Below are positions 19,193 to 28,644 of a DNA stretch of 64,000 nucleotides, piece after piece (within the stretch, counting starts at the first letter, position 1; each line of letters begins with the position of its first letter). The position numbers and the translations under genes were made by a program. A model generated the notes under the pieces. That model was not told the DNA's origin, ran no database searches, and saw nothing but the letters and a program-made list of their open reading frames with translations. Origin of the DNA: Pseudomonas alcaligenes (GTDB lineage: Bacteria; Pseudomonadota; Gammaproteobacteria; Pseudomonadales; Pseudomonadaceae); the NCBI RefSeq assembly GCF_041729615.1, contig NZ_CP154874.1:3517501-3581500 (forward strand). Reading direction: 5' to 3'.

Positions 19193-19657
19193 ATGAAAGG
19201 ATCGGCAGCGGTTGTCGATTACCTGAAGGATCTACTGCGTGGCGAGCTGGCCGCGCGCGACCAGTATTTCCTGCATTCGCGGATGTACGAGGACTGGGGT
19301 TTCAACAAGCTCTACGAGCGCCTCAATCACGAGATGCAGGAAGAGACCGAGCATGCCGATGCCCTGCTCAGGCGCATCCTGTTCCTCGAAGCCACGCCCG
19401 ACATGACGCCCAAGCCGATCAAGCCGGGCGCCACGGTGCCGGACATGCTGCGTGCCGACCTGGCGCTGGAATACGAGGTGCGCGCGGCCCTGGCCAAGGG
19501 CATCGAGCTGTGCGAGAAGCATGGCGACTACGTCAGCCGCGAGATCCTCGAAGTGCAGCTGCACGACACCGAGGAAGATCATGCCTACTGGCTGGAGCAG
19601 CAGCTCGGCCTGATCGACCGCATCGGCCTGCAGAACTACCTGCAATCACAGGCCTGA
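19193..19657 (+). CDS. Ferritin FtnA-type iron-storage protein (often named bacterioferritin)
   Basis: A 154-residue four-helix ferritin subunit. Di-iron ligands are visible in E18[13 protein letters not shown]51-x2-H54, E94 and the EEDHAY helix with Glu/His near 127-130. Residue 52, the haem-ligating Met of true bacterioferritins (EMKHAD), is Thr here in EETEHAD. This is the pattern of the Pseudomonas FtnA (formerly BfrA) group, so haem binding at the dimer interface is not expected. It stores iron as a 24-mer in the cytoplasm. GGAG precedes ATG 19193 and a strong terminator follows. Confidence 0.9.
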   Translation: MKGSAAVVDYLKDLLRGELAARDQYFLHSRMYEDWGFNKLYERLNHEMQEETEHADALLRRILFLEATPDMTPKPIKPGATVPDMLRADLALEYEVRAALAKGIELCEKHGDYVSREILEVQLHDTEEDHAYWLEQQLGLIDRIGLQNYLQSQA

Positions 19658-19670
19658 TAGCAAGGCGATG

Positions 19671-19698
19671 AAAAAAGGGAGCTTCGGCTCCCTTTTTT
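19671..19698. terminator. Bidirectional intrinsic terminator between ftnA-type gene and cueR
   Basis: A6-GGGAGC-TTCG-GCTCCC-T6 forms a perfect stem with a UUCG tetraloop and U-runs on both strands. It can end the ferritin transcript (plus) and the copA-cueR transcript (minus). Confidence 0.9.
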
Positions 19699-19703
19699 CA
19701 TGT

Positions 19704-20102
19704 TCAGTGGCAGCACTGACCTTCCAGATCCCTGAGGATCGGGCAATCCGGGCGGTGGTCGCCCTGGCAGTGCTGTACCAGCTCGCTCAGGGTGTCGCGC
19801 AGCGCGGTCAGCTCGGCGATCTTGCGGTTCAGCTCGTCGACGTGGGCCAGGGCCAGTGCCTTGACGTCGGCGCTGGCGCGCTCGCGGTCCTGCCACAGGG
19901 CCAGCAGCTTGCCGACTTCTTCCAGCGAGAAACCCAAGTCACGCGAGCGCTTGATGAAGGCCAGCACGTGCAGGTCCTGTTCGCCGTAGCGGCGGTAGCC
20001 GCTGTCGCTGCGCCCGGCCGGCCGCAGCAGGCCGATGGACTCGTAGTAGCGGATCATCTTTGCGCTGAGTCCGCTGTGTTTCGCTGCCTGGCCGATGTTC
20101 AT
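19704..20102 (-). CDS. cueR: Cu(I)-responsive MerR-family regulator CueR
   Basis: A 132-residue MerR-family activator. The winged helix-turn-helix starts [21 protein letters not shown] and is followed by the dimerisation helix. The Cu(I)/Ag(I) loop carries C112 and C120 at the canonical CueR spacing, plus an extra C-C-H tail. CueR twists suboptimal 19-bp-spacer promoters to activate copper export. The start overlaps the copA stop by 4 bp (ATGA), so cueR lies downstream of copA and is expressed from the copA promoter. This makes it autoregulated. Confidence 0.93.
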   Translation of the reverse strand: MNIGQAAKHSGLSAKMIRYYESIGLLRPAGRSDSGYRRYGEQDLHVLAFIKRSRDLGFSLEEVGKLLALWQDRERASADVKALALAHVDELNRKIAELTALRDTLSELVQHCQGDHRPDCPILRDLEGQCCH

Positions 20103-22483
20103 GAGCGCTGCTCCGTGTCGGGTTTCCAGGTGTTGAGCAGCAGCGCGTTACTCAGCACGCTGACGCTGGACAGGGCCATGGCGGCGCCGGCCACCATCGG
20201 GCTGAGCAGGCCGGCGGCGGCCAGCGGAATGCCCACCAGGTTGTAGATGAAGGCCCAGAACAGGTTCTGCTGGATCTTGCGCCAGGTGCGCCGGCTGATT
20301 TCCAGCGCCGCCGGCACCAGGCGCGGGTCGCCGCGCATCAGGGTGATGCCGGCGGCGTGCATGGCCACGTCGGTGCCGCCACCCATGGCGATGCCGACAT
20401 CGGCGGCGGCCAGGGCCGGGGCATCGTTGATGCCGTCGCCGACCATGGCCACGCTGACGCCCGCGCGTTTCAGCGCGGCGACATGCGCCGCCTTGTCCGC
20501 CGGCAGGACCTGGGCATGCACCCGGTCGATGCCCAGTGCATGGCCCACGGTGTTGGCGCTGCCGGCGTTGTCGCCGCTGATCAGGTGGCTCTCGATGCCC
20601 TGGTCGCGCAGTGCGGCGACGGCCGCGGCGGCGCCTGCCTTGAGGCTGTCGCCGAAGGCCAGCAGGCCGAGCACGCGCGGCGCCGTGCCCAGCTCGATCA
20701 GCCAGGACAGGGTGCGCCCCTCGGCTTCCCAGGCCGTGGCCTGCTGGCGCAGCGGGCTGCCGAGCTGCAGTTCGTCGAACAGCCGCTGGTTGCCCAGGGC
20801 CAGCGCGCGGCCTGCCACTTCGCCGCGGATGCCGCGCCCGGCCAGGGCCTGGCTGGCGGTCAGCGGCGGCGGGGTGAGACCGCGTTCCGCGGCCGCCGTC
20901 AGCACTGCGTGTGCCAGCGGGTGCTCGCTGCCCTGCTGCAGGGCGGCGGCCAGGCGCAGCAGCTCGTCTTCCTCGATGTTCTCGCTGGCCAGGTGGACGA
21001 TGCGCGGCTGGCCGGAGGTGAGGGTGCCGGTCTTGTCGAAGGCCACCACCGCGACCTTGTGCGCCAGCTCCAGGGCTTCAGCGTCCTTGATCAGGATGCC
21101 GTGGCGCGCCGCCACGCCGGTACCGGCCATGATCGCCGCCGGGGTGGCCAGGCCGAGGGCACAGGGGCAGGCGATCACCAGCACCGCCACCGCGTTGATC
21201 AGCGCCTGCTCCAGGCTGGCGCCGGCGAGCAGCCAGCCGCCGAGGGTGAGCAGGGCGATCAGCAGCACGGCCGGGACGAACACCGCGCTGACCCGGTCCA
21301 CCAGCTTCTGGATCGGCGCCTTGGCCGACTGGGCGTCCTCCACCAGGCGAATGATCCGCGCCAGCACCGTCTCGCCGCCCAGGGCCGTGGTGCGCACGAT
21401 CAGCCGGCCTTCGCCATTGATGGCGCCGCCGGTGACCCGGTCACCCGGGGCCTTGGCCACCGGCAGGCTCTCACCGCTGATCAGCGCCTCGTCGGCCTGG
21501 CTGTGGCCTTCGAGCACTTCGCCGTCCACCGGGAAGCGCTCGCCGGGGCGCACCACCACCCGGTCATCCAGGCGCAGGGCGGCAATCGCCACCTCTTCCT
21601 CGCGACCGTCCACCAGGCGCGTGGCGCGCTCCGGGCGCAGCGCCTCGAGGGCGCGGATGGCCGCGCTGGTCTGGCGCTTGGCGCGGCTCTCCAGGTACTT
21701 GCCGAGCAGCACCAGGGCGATGACCACCGCCGAGGCCTCGAAATACAGGTGCGGCACATGGTGTTCGGCCGTGGCCCAGAGGTACAGGCTCAGGCCGTAG
21801 CCGGCGCTGGTGCCCAGGGCCACCAGCAGGTCCATGTTGCCGCTGCCGGCCTTCACCGCCTTCCAGGCCGCCCGGTAGAAGCGCGCGCCGAGGACGAACT
21901 GCACCGGCGTGGCCAGCAGGAACTGCACCCAGGCCGGCAGCATCCAGTGCAGGCCGGCCCATTCGGCCAGCATCGGCACCACCAGCGGCGCGGCCAGCAG
22001 CAGGGCGAGGATCACCGCCAGGCGCTCGCGGCGCAGCGCGGCCTGCGGGTCCTGGGTTGGCACGCTGTCGAGCAGGCTGGCCGTGTAGCCGGCGTCCTCG
22101 ACGGCGGCGATCAGCGCGGCACTGGAGGTGCCGGCGAGCATCTCGACATGGGCGCGCTCGCTAGCCAGGTTGACGCTGACGCGGCGCACCCCGGCGACCT
22201 TCAGCAGCGCCCGCTCGATGCGCCCGGCGCAGCTGGCGCAGGTCATGCCGCCGAGGTTCAGCTCCAGGCTCTGCAAGGGGACCGAGTAGCCGGCCTGCTC
22301 GACGGCCGCCAGCAGCTCGTCCAGGCGTTCGCGCGGGGCGGTGATGCGGGCCTGTTCGGTGGCCAGGTTGACGCTGCTCTGTTGCACCTCGGGCACCCGG
22401 CTCAAGGCGCGCTCGACGCGGCCGGCGCAGCTGGCGCAGGTCATGCCGTGGATGGGCAGGTCGAAGGTCTGCAGGTTGGACAT
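20099..22483 (-). CDS. copA: Cu(I)-exporting P1B-type ATPase (CopA/CueA)
   Basis: A 794-residue inner-membrane pump that expels cytoplasmic Cu(I). Two N-terminal heavy-metal domains each hold GMTCASC (C16/C19 and C82/C85). They are followed by eight membrane segments. The transport motif CPC in [13 protein letters not shown] is near residue 440, the phosphorylated Asp in DKTGTLTSG near 480, the P1B-specific SEHPLAHA near 520, and the hinge [11 protein letters not shown] CueR-type operator-promoter lies directly upstream, and cueR follows with a 4-bp overlap. Confidence 0.95.
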   Translation of the reverse strand: MSNLQTFDLPIHGMTCASCAGRVERALSRVPEVQQSSVNLATEQARITAPRERLDELLAAVEQAGYSVPLQSLELNLGGMTCASCAGRIERALLKVAGVRRVSVNLASERAHVEMLAGTSSAALIAAVEDAGYTASLLDSVPTQDPQAALRRERLAVILALLLAAPLVVPMLAEWAGLHWMLPAWVQFLLATPVQFVLGARFYRAAWKAVKAGSGNMDLLVALGTSAGYGLSLYLWATAEHHVPHLYFEASAVVIALVLLGKYLESRAKRQTSAAIRALEALRPERATRLVDGREEEVAIAALRLDDRVVVRPGERFPVDGEVLEGHSQADEALISGESLPVAKAPGDRVTGGAINGEGRLIVRTTALGGETVLARIIRLVEDAQSAKAPIQKLVDRVSAVFVPAVLLIALLTLGGWLLAGASLEQALINAVAVLVIACPCALGLATPAAIMAGTGVAARHGILIKDAEALELAHKVAVVAFDKTGTLTSGQPRIVHLASENIEEDELLRLAAALQQGSEHPLAHAVLTAAAERGLTPPPLTASQALAGRGIRGEVAGRALALGNQRLFDELQLGSPLRQQATAWEAEGRTLSWLIELGTAPRVLGLLAFGDSLKAGAAAAVAALRDQGIESHLISGDNAGSANTVGHALGIDRVHAQVLPADKAAHVAALKRAGVSVAMVGDGINDAPALAAADVGIAMGGGTDVAMHAAGITLMRGDPRLVPAALEISRRTWRKIQQNLFWAFIYNLVGIPLAAAGLLSPMVAGAAMALSSVSVLSNALLLNTWKPDTEQRS

Positions 22484-22509
22484 GGGCGATTCCTCCTCGA
22501 TTCGCCCAC

Positions 22510-22540
22510 AGGATCAACCTTGACACCGGGTCAAGGTCAA
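22510..22540 (-). promoter_or_regulatory. CueR-dependent promoter of copA-cueR
   Basis: On the minus strand the -35 TTGACC is at 22540-22535 and a weak -10 GATCCT at 22515-22510. The 19-bp spacer is the overlong spacing CueR needs. Between them lies a perfect palindrome, ACCTTGAC-N5-GTCAAGGT (22517-22537), matching the CueR box arms. Confidence 0.8.
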
Positions 22541-22555
22541 GCCCCGCCTGCGCCT

Positions 22556-23017
22556 TCAATAATTCTGCGGTGCCGGGATCAGCTGCAGGCCCAGCGAGTC
22601 CATGGCGATACGGTATCTGAGCACCTCGCCGCTGTTGATCTGCAGGCTCTGGCTGCGCAGCTGCTCGAAACGTGGCTGGCAGTGCTGGCCGCCGAGCTGG
22701 CCGAGGCGCACCAGTACCTGGCCCGGGGGCAGGTTGAGGGTGATCGACTGGCCCTGGTACAGGCGCGCGGTGAGGTTGCCCTGCAGGTACAGGCCGATCT
22801 CGCAGGGTGTCGAGACTTCCAGGCGTTCGCGCGAGACGATCAGTACGCCGTAGTCGATCGGCGTGGGCAGGGTCATCGGTGCCAGCGGCACGGCAGCCGC
22901 TTGCGGCGCGGGAGTCGGCGTTGGCATCTCGCTAGCCGGCAGGGCAGGCTCGGGCACCGATTCGTCGGCCAGGGCTGGCAGGCAGAGCAGGGCGAGCAGG
23001 ACGGCGGGCAGGCGCAT
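22556..23017 (-). CDS. Exported protein of unknown function in the copper locus
   Basis: A 153-residue protein with a cleavable signal peptide (MRLPAVLLALLCLPALA). A proline/alanine-rich linker follows (about 22-50), then a globular C-terminal region containing two cysteines (in STPCEIGLYLQG and GGQHCQP), possibly disulfide-bonded. I do not recognise the family. The frame is open further upstream, but ATG 23017 is chosen because it opens the signal peptide. It lies between copA and copZ. Whether it serves copper handling is unknown; it has no obvious Met/His-rich metal site. Confidence 0.7.
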   Translation of the reverse strand: MRLPAVLLALLCLPALADESVPEPALPASEMPTPTPAPQAAAVPLAPMTLPTPIDYGVLIVSRERLEVSTPCEIGLYLQGNLTARLYQGQSITLNLPPGQVLVRLGQLGGQHCQPRFEQLRSQSLQINSGEVLRYRIAMDSLGLQLIPAPQNY

Positions 23018-23084
23018 GGCGGTGATTCCTCGAGGCTTCCCTGCAGCTTGGTTCAGCCGCCGTGGAACGACAAGTCGCCGCGGC

Positions 23085-23115
23085 TTGACCTTGCCATCGT
23101 GGCAGGCTTGAGACT
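23085..23115 (+). promoter_or_regulatory. CueR-type promoter of copZ
   Basis: -35 TTGACC at 23085-23090 is followed by an imperfect dyad ACCTTGCC-N5-GGCAGGCT. A weak -10 GAGACT lies at 23110-23115, giving a 19-bp spacer. The layout parallels the copA promoter. Confidence 0.6.
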
Positions 23116-23166
23116 GCTCGCAGGGCCGGAGGAGGCCCCCAGTCACCCCAGCGAGAGGTATACACC

Positions 23167-23364
23167 ATGCAAATCCTGAAAGTTTCCGGCATGTCCTGTG
23201 GCCACTGCGTACGTGCCATCACCCGGGTGGTGCAGGCCGGCGATCCGGCGGCGGAAGTGCAGATCGACCTCGGCGCCGGCGAAGTCCGGGTCGCCAGCCG
23301 GCAGAGCCTGGAGCAGTTGCTGCAGGCCATCCGCGACAAGGGCTACGAGGCCGAGGCAGCCTGA
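23167..23364 (+). CDS. copZ: Copper chaperone CopZ-like heavy-metal domain protein
   Basis: A 65-residue single HMA domain with the Cu(I)-binding loop GMSCGHC near residues 8-14. A C-terminal KGYEAE segment is typical of CopZ. It carries Cu(I) in the cytoplasm and delivers it to CopA or CueR. A CueR-like 19-bp-spacer promoter lies about 52 bp upstream of the ATG and GAGAGG supplies the ribosome site. It is divergent from the exported protein and copA genes. Confidence 0.92.
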   Translation: MQILKVSGMSCGHCVRAITRVVQAGDPAAEVQIDLGAGEVRVASRQSLEQLLQAIRDKGYEAEAA

Positions 23365-23415
23365 CCGCTCCGCAGGGCACCCGATCCGGGGGGGGGGCCT
23401 GTCCGCCGGTCCGGG

Positions 23416-24048
23416 CTATCGGGGCGGCGGATTCCATTTGCGCAGCAGGCCGCGTAGCTGCGCGTCGATCAGCGCGGCGGTGTCGCTCAGCGGGTCGAAC
23501 AGGGTCGGGTCGCGCGTCCAGTCGGTGAACAGGCCGACCAGCTGCGCGTGCAGCGCGCGCGCCGCCAGGCGCGGGGTCACTCCAGGCAGCAGGCGCTGCT
23601 GGCAGGCCGGGCGCTCGAACAGTGCCTGCACCAGGCCGATGAACTGGTTGATGAAGGCGATGTGGCGTTCCTCGGCCTCGCGCAGTTCCTCGGTGAACTC
23701 GCAGCGGTGCAGCAGGATGGTGAAGATGCGCCGTTTCTGCTCGTCGCGGGCCAGGTTCTCGATCGCCTCAATGCACAGGTCGCGCAGCGACAGCAGCGGG
23801 TCGCCACCGTCGCAGCCGCCCAGGCGCTCGGCCAGTTGCTCCGGCGGCAGGCGCACCTGGCTGAGCATCTCGTGGAACAGGTGCGCCTTGTTCTCGAAGT
23901 GCCAGTACACCGCACCGCGCGTCACCCCGGCGGCGCGGGCGATCAGCTCGAGGGTGCTGTGCGCCACGCCTTTTTCCAGAAACAACTGTTCGGCAGCGGC
24001 CAGGATGGCGGCACGGGTCTGCTCGGCTTGTTCTTTGGTGCGGCGCAT
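23416..24048 (-). CDS. TetR-family repressor (TtgR/AcrR-like)
   Basis: A 210-residue regulator. The N-terminal helix-turn-helix (about 10-57) carries the TtgR/AcrR-type signature RTKEQAEQTRAAILAAAEQL and GVTRGAVYWHFENK. The remaining all-helical half is a C-terminal ligand and dimerisation domain. It is divergent from an RND adaptor-pump pair, and the shared spacer contains an operator very like the published TtgR operator. It therefore very probably represses that efflux operon and itself until a drug or aromatic ligand binds. Confidence 0.9.
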   Translation of the reverse strand: MRRTKEQAEQTRAAILAAAEQLFLEKGVAHSTLELIARAAGVTRGAVYWHFENKAHLFHEMLSQVRLPPEQLAERLGGCDGGDPLLSLRDLCIEAIENLARDEQKRRIFTILLHRCEFTEELREAEERHIAFINQFIGLVQALFERPACQQRLLPGVTPRLAARALHAQLVGLFTDWTRDPTLFDPLSDTAALIDAQLRGLLRKWNPPPR

Positions 24049-24118
24049 GGCGGGTATCGGTAATCGGTCTAGGCTCAGTCAGGGGAACGCAGTGTAACGA
24101 TTTTTGCGTCATCGCTTT

Positions 24119-24143
24119 GTTTACAAACGTGAATGTATGTAAC
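24119..24143. promoter_or_regulatory. TtgR-like operator in the efflux promoter
   Basis: GTTTACAAACGTGAATGTAT (24119-24138) continuing GTAAC is an inverted repeat with arms TTACAAAC/GTATGTAA (6 of 8 matched). It shares the TTTACAAAC ... TGAATGTA core of the known TtgR operator. It sits 71 bp from the TetR start and 56 bp from the adaptor start. Confidence 0.65.
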
Positions 24144-24198
24144 TAGCATGGCCGCCTTTCCGGGCTTGTGCCCGTCCAAGATGTCACGGAGACGACTC

Positions 24199-25356
24199 AT
24201 GTTTGCTCGACCGCTCCCGCTTGCCTTTGCAACGCTGGCCCTGGGTACGTTGTTCAGCCCGCTGCTGCAGGCCGCCGACCCGGCCGCGCAGATGCCGCCG
24301 CCGGAAGTGCTGGTGGAAGCGGCCAAGGTCGAGTCGCTGCCGCTGCAGTTCGAGTACCCGGCGCGCACCGCCGGCTACCGCGAGGTGCAGGTGCGCGCCC
24401 AGGTCAGCGGCATCCTGCAGGAGCGCACCTACCAGGAGGGCAGCCAGGTCAAGCAGGGCCAGGTGCTGTTCCGCATCGACCCCCGCCCCTATGAGGCCGC
24501 GCTGGCTCGCGCCAAGGGTGCGCTGGCCCAGGAGCAGGCGCGCTACCGGCAGACCGAGCGCGACCTCAAGCGTATCCGCGAGCTGCAGAAGAAGGGCTTC
24601 GCCAGCGAGAGCGAGCTGGACAACGCGGTATCCAACTTCGAGCAGAGCAAGGCCAACATCGAGGCGGCCAGGGCCGAGGTGCAGGCCAAGCAAATCGACC
24701 TCGACTACACCACGGTGAAGGCGCCGATCTCCGGCATCACCAGCAAGGAGACGGTGTCCGAGGGCAGCCTGATGGTGGCCGGCGACCCCAACGCCAGCCT
24801 GCTGACCCAGATCACCCAGCTCGACCCCATCTATGTCAACTTCGCCGCCCCCGACCGCGAAGTGTCCAGCGTGCGCAGCGGCCTGCAGAGCGGCAGCCTG
24901 GTGCGCGACGGCGGCCAGCAGATGAGCGTGGAGATCAAGTTCGGCGACGGCTCCAGCTACCCGCTGGAAGGCAAGGTGGACTTCACCGACAGCCTGATCG
25001 ACCGCGCCACCGGCACCGTCAGCGCCCGCGCCGTGGTGCCCAACCCGGACCAGGCGCTGATGCCGGGGCAGTTCGTGCGCGTGGTGGTCAAGGGCATCAG
25101 CAAGCCCAACGCGGTGACCGTGCCGGAGCGCGCCATCTCCCAGGGGCCCAATGGCACCTTCGTCTATGTGGTGGACGAGCAGGGCCTGGCGCGCATTCGC
25201 CCGGTCACCACCGCGCACACCGCCGCGGGGCGCTGGGTGGTGGACAGCGGCATCGCCGCCGGCGACCGGGTGATAGTCGAGGGCCTGCCCAAGGTGCGGC
25301 CGAACGCACCGGTCAAGGTGGCCGAGGCCCCTGCGGCCCCGGCCACCCAGCCTTAA
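24199..25356 (+). CDS. RND efflux periplasmic adaptor subunit (MFP)
   Basis: A 385-residue adaptor linking an RND pump to an outer-membrane channel. The signal peptide opens MFARPLPLAFATLALG. Barrel-sandwich/lipoyl halves (VQVRAQVSGILQERTYQEGSQV near 55-75, and its partner near 165-195) flank an alpha-hairpin (about 95-155). Beta-barrel and membrane-proximal domains follow. No lipobox cysteine is seen, so it appears to be soluble or anchored by the uncleaved signal. Start 24199 is chosen because GGAG lies 7 nt upstream; ATGs at 24133 and 24181 lack such a site, and the first lies in the operator region. The pump gene follows after 12 bp. Resembles MexM-type adaptors, but I would not name it. 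Confidence 0.9.
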   Translation: MFARPLPLAFATLALGTLFSPLLQAADPAAQMPPPEVLVEAAKVESLPLQFEYPARTAGYREVQVRAQVSGILQERTYQEGSQVKQGQVLFRIDPRPYEAALARAKGALAQEQARYRQTERDLKRIRELQKKGFASESELDNAVSNFEQSKANIEAARAEVQAKQIDLDYTTVKAPISGITSKETVSEGSLMVAGDPNASLLTQITQLDPIYVNFAAPDREVSSVRSGLQSGSLVRDGGQQMSVEIKFGDGSSYPLEGKVDFTDSLIDRATGTVSARAVVPNPDQALMPGQFVRVVVKGISKPNAVTVPERAISQGPNGTFVYVVDEQGLARIRPVTTAHTAAGRWVVDSGIAAGDRVIVEGLPKVRPNAPVKVAEAPAAPATQP

Positions 25357-25368
25357 GGAGTCCGGCCC

Positions 25369-28300
25369 GTGATCTCAAGGTTCTTCATCGACCGGCCGGT
25401 GTTCGCCGCGGTCATCTCCATCGTCATCATCCTTGCCGGCCTGGCCGCCATGCGCGCCCTGCCCATCGCCCAGTACCCGCAGATCCTGCCGCCGCAGGTG
25501 TCGGTGTCGGCCAGCTACCCGGGCGCCAGCGCCCAGGTCATTGCCGAGACCGTGGCCGCGCCGCTGGAGCAGCAGATCAACGGCGTCGAGGGCATGATCT
25601 ACCAGCTGTCCAACTCGGCCAGCAGCGGCAGCATGAGTCTGTCGGTGTACTTCGAGGTGGGCCGCGACCCCGACCAGGCCACCATCGACGTCAACAACCG
25701 GGTGCAGGCCGCCCTGGCCAAGCTGCCGGAGGAGGTGCGCCGGCAGGGCGTGAAGGTGGAGAAGAAGTCCTCGGACATCCTCCAGGTGGTCACCCTGTTC
25801 TCGCCGGACAATTCCAAGGACCCGGTGTTCATCTCCAACTACGCGCTGATCAACGTCATCGACGAGCTCAAGCGCCTGCCGGGGGTGGGCGACGTCAGCC
25901 AGTTCGGTTCGAAGAACTACTCCATGCGCATCTGGCTGCGTCCGGACAAGCTGGCGCAGTACGACCTGACGCCGACCGACGTGGTCAACGCCATCCGCGA
26001 GCAGAACTCGCAGTTCGCCGCCGGCAGCTTCGGCCAGCAGCCGCTGCAGACGCCGCAGGACTTCACCTACACGGTGACCACCCAGGGCCGCTTCAAGGAC
26101 CCCAAGGAGTTCGAGAGCGTGATCCTGCGCTCCGACGCCACCGGCGCCAGCCTGCTGCTCGGTGACGTGGCGCGCATCGAGCTGGGCGCCCAGGACTATT
26201 CCCTGGTGACCAGCCTCAATGGCCAGCAGAACGCCGCCTTCGGCGTCTACCTGCAGCCTGGCGCCAACGCCCTGGACACCGCCGAGGCGGTGCGCGCGAC
26301 CATGGATCGCCTGGCCGAGCGCTTCCCCGAGGGCATCTCCTACAAGATCCCCTACGACACCACCAGGTTCGTGCAAATCTCCATCGATGAAGTGGTCAAG
26401 ACCTTCTTCGAGGCGCTGCTGCTGGTGGTGCTGGTGGTCTTCGTGTTCCTGCAGAACTGGCGCGCCACGCTGATCCCGGTGCTGGCGATTCCGGTGTCGC
26501 TGGTCGGCACCTTCGCCGGCATGTACGCGCTGGGCTTCTCGATCAACCTGCTGACCCTGTTCGGCATGGTGCTGGCCATCGGCATCGTGGTCGACGACGC
26601 CATCGTGGTGATCGAGAACGTCGAGCGGGTGATGCGCACCAAGAAGCTGGGGGCCCGCGAGGCGGCCATCGAGGCCATGGAGGAGGTCACCGGGCCGATC
26701 ATCGCCATCGTCCTGGTGCTGTGCGCCGTGTTCGTCCCGGTGGGCTTCCTCGGCGGCCTGGCCGGCGAGATGTACAAGCAGTTCGCGATCACCATCGCGG
26801 TGTCGGTGGTGATTTCCGGCATCGTCGCCCTGACTCTGTCGCCGGCGCTCTGCGCGCTGATGCTCAAGCCCGACCATAGCGAGCCGGCGGCGCCGTTCCG
26901 CGCCTTCAACCGCCTGTTCGACAAGCTGACCGATGCCTATGGCGCCGGCGTGGCCTTCTTCCTCAAGCGCTCGCTGGTCGGCCTGCTGCTGTTCGGCGGC
27001 ATGATCGCCCTCACCGTCGGGCTGTTCAGCCGGGTGCCCGGCTCGCTGGTGCCGGACGAGGACCAGGGCTACGTGATCAATGCCTACTTCCTGCCGCCGG
27101 CCGCTTCGGTCAACCGCACCGACGCGCTGACCAGCGACTTCACCCAGCAGCTGATGAAGCACCCGGCGGTAGAGGACGTGGTGACCTTCGCCGGCTTCGA
27201 CGTGCTGACCTTCGGCCAGCGCACCAATGCCGGGGTGAGCTTCGTGCCGCTCAAGGATTGGTCCGAGCGCACCACGCCGGAGCTGGATGCACGCAACCTG
27301 ACCCGCGAGTTCATGGGCATGGGCTTGTCCGAGAAGGACGGCCTGGTCATGAGCTTCAACCCGCCGCCGATCACCGGCATGAGCACCACCGGCGGCTTCG
27401 AGGGCTATATCCAGGACCGCAGCGGCGGCAGCGTCGAGCAGCTCGGCGAGAAGGTCCAGGCCTTCCTCGCCGCAGCGCAGAAGCGTCCGGAACTGGCCGG
27501 GGTGCAGAGCACCTTCAACGCCAGCGTGCCGCAGTACTACATCGACCTCGACCGCACCAAGGCGCGCGCCCTGGGCGTGTCGATCAGCGATGTGTTCACC
27601 GCCATGCAGTCGACCTTCGGCAGCTACTACGTCAACGACTTCACCCTGTACGGCCGCACCTGGCAGGTCAGTCTGCAGTCGGAGTCGGAGTTCCGCCGCA
27701 AGCCCGAGGACCTGTCGCAGGTCTACGTGCGCGCCAGCGGCGGCGACCTGGTGCCGCTGACCAGCCTGATCAAGGTGCGGCGCATCCTCGGGCCGGATAC
27801 CTACGCGCGCTTCAACGTCTACCCCTCGGCCAAGTTCCTCGGCGGCCCGGCGCCGGGCTACAGCTCGGGCCAGGCGCTGGCGGCGATCCAGGAAGTGGCC
27901 GACGAGGTGCTCGGCAGCGACTATACCGTCGGCTGGACCGGCTCGGCCTACCAGGAGCTGGCCACCCAGGGTTCCGGCAGCACGGCGTTCATCTTCGGCC
28001 TGATCATGGTGTTCCTCATCCTCGCCGCCCAGTACGAGCGCTGGACCCTGCCGCTGGCGGTGGTCACCGCGGTGCCCTTCGCGGTGTTCGGCGCGATCCT
28101 CGCCGTGTGGCTGCGCGGCATCCAGAACGACGTGTACTTCCAGGTCGGCCTGGTGACGCTGATCGGCCTGGCGGCGAAGAACGCTATCCTCATCGTCGAG
28201 TTCGCCGTGCTGCTGCGCGCCGAGGGCAAGAGCATCTTCGACTCCGCCTTCGAGGCGGCCAAGCTGCGCTTCCGCCCGATCGTGATGACCTCGCTGGCCT

Positions 28301-28503
28301 TCATCCTCGGCTGTGTGCCGCTGGCCATCAGCAGCGGTGCCGGTTCGGCGAGCCGCCACTCGATCGGTACCGGGGTGATCGGCGGCATGCTCGCCGCGAC
28401 CCTGCTGGCGACCTTCCTGATTCCGATGTTCTACCTGCTGGTGGAGTCGCTGGCCGAGAAGCTGGGGCGCAAGAAGAAGGTTGGGGCCGCGCAGCAGCAC
28501 TGA
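25369..28503 (+). CDS. RND efflux pump inner-membrane subunit (HAE1 family)
   Basis: A 1044-residue proton-driven drug pump with 12 membrane segments and two large periplasmic loops. It opens [19 protein letters not shown] and contains the LPIAQYP block. The TM4 proton-relay aspartates are in [17 protein letters not shown], and a second-half [14 protein letters not shown] is present. The start is GTG, with AAGGAG 8 nt ahead. With the adaptor it forms a two-gene operon under the divergent TetR protein. No outer-membrane factor gene follows, so an OprM/TolC-like channel must be borrowed. Confidence 0.93.
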   Translation: MISRFFIDRPVFAAVISIVIILAGLAAMRALPIAQYPQILPPQVSVSASYPGASAQVIAETVAAPLEQQINGVEGMIYQLSNSASSGSMSLSVYFEVGRDPDQATIDVNNRVQAALAKLPEEVRRQGVKVEKKSSDILQVVTLFSPDNSKDPVFISNYALINVIDELKRLPGVGDVSQFGSKNYSMRIWLRPDKLAQYDLTPTDVVNAIREQNSQFAAGSFGQQPLQTPQDFTYTVTTQGRFKDPKEFESVILRSDATGASLLLGDVARIELGAQDYSLVTSLNGQQNAAFGVYLQPGANALDTAEAVRATMDRLAERFPEGISYKIPYDTTRFVQISIDEVVKTFFEALLLVVLVVFVFLQNWRATLIPVLAIPVSLVGTFAGMYALGFSINLLTLFGMVLAIGIVVDDAIVVIENVERVMRTKKLGAREAAIEAMEEVTGPIIAIVLVLCAVFVPVGFLGGLAGEMYKQFAITIAVSVVISGIVALTLSPALCALMLKPDHSEPAAPFRAFNRLFDKLTDAYGAGVAFFLKRSLVGLLLFGGMIALTVGLFSRVPGSLVPDEDQGYVINAYFLPPAASVNRTDALTSDFTQQLMKHPAVEDVVTFAGFDVLTFGQRTNAGVSFVPLKDWSERTTPELDARNLTREFMGMGLSEKDGLVMSFNPPPITGMSTTGGFEGYIQDRSGGSVEQLGEKVQAFLAAAQKRPELAGVQSTFNASVPQYYIDLDRTKARALGVSISDVFTAMQSTFGSYYVNDFTLYGRTWQVSLQSESEFRRKPEDLSQVYVRASGGDLVPLTSLIKVRRILGPDTYARFNVYPSAKFLGGPAPGYSSGQALAAIQEVADEVLGSDYTVGWTGSAYQELATQGSGSTAFIFGLIMVFLILAAQYERWTLPLAVVTAVPFAVFGAILAVWLRGIQNDVYFQVGLVTLIGLAAKNAILIVEFAVLLRAEGKSIFDSAFEAAKLRFRPIVMTSLAFILGCVPLAISSGAGSASRHSIGTGVIGGMLAATLLATFLIPMFYLLVESLAEKLGRKKKVGAAQQH

Positions 28504-28587
28504 TTCAAGTGGAAGTGGCTGGGCGGTCATCCGCTTGGCCGCGCTGGGCTTCCCTCGCGGCCAGGGCCGCTGCCACCGATTCGTTCA

Positions 28588-28616
28588 CCGGGCGCCCTTG
28601 TGGCGCCCTCGGTTTT
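28588..28616 (+). terminator. Terminator after the RND operon
   Basis: A GC-rich stem (GGGCGCC / GGCGCCC, loop CTTGT) is followed by TCGG and TTTT, 85 bp after the pump stop. Confidence 0.65.
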
Positions 28617-28644
28617 CCGGGGTGCGCCCCGCAGTGGATAACGC

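Noticed and set aside
23388..23397. A ten-G tract as a phase-variation switch
   Set aside because: It lies downstream of both convergent genes (copZ and the TetR gene), where slippage would not alter a start or promoter.
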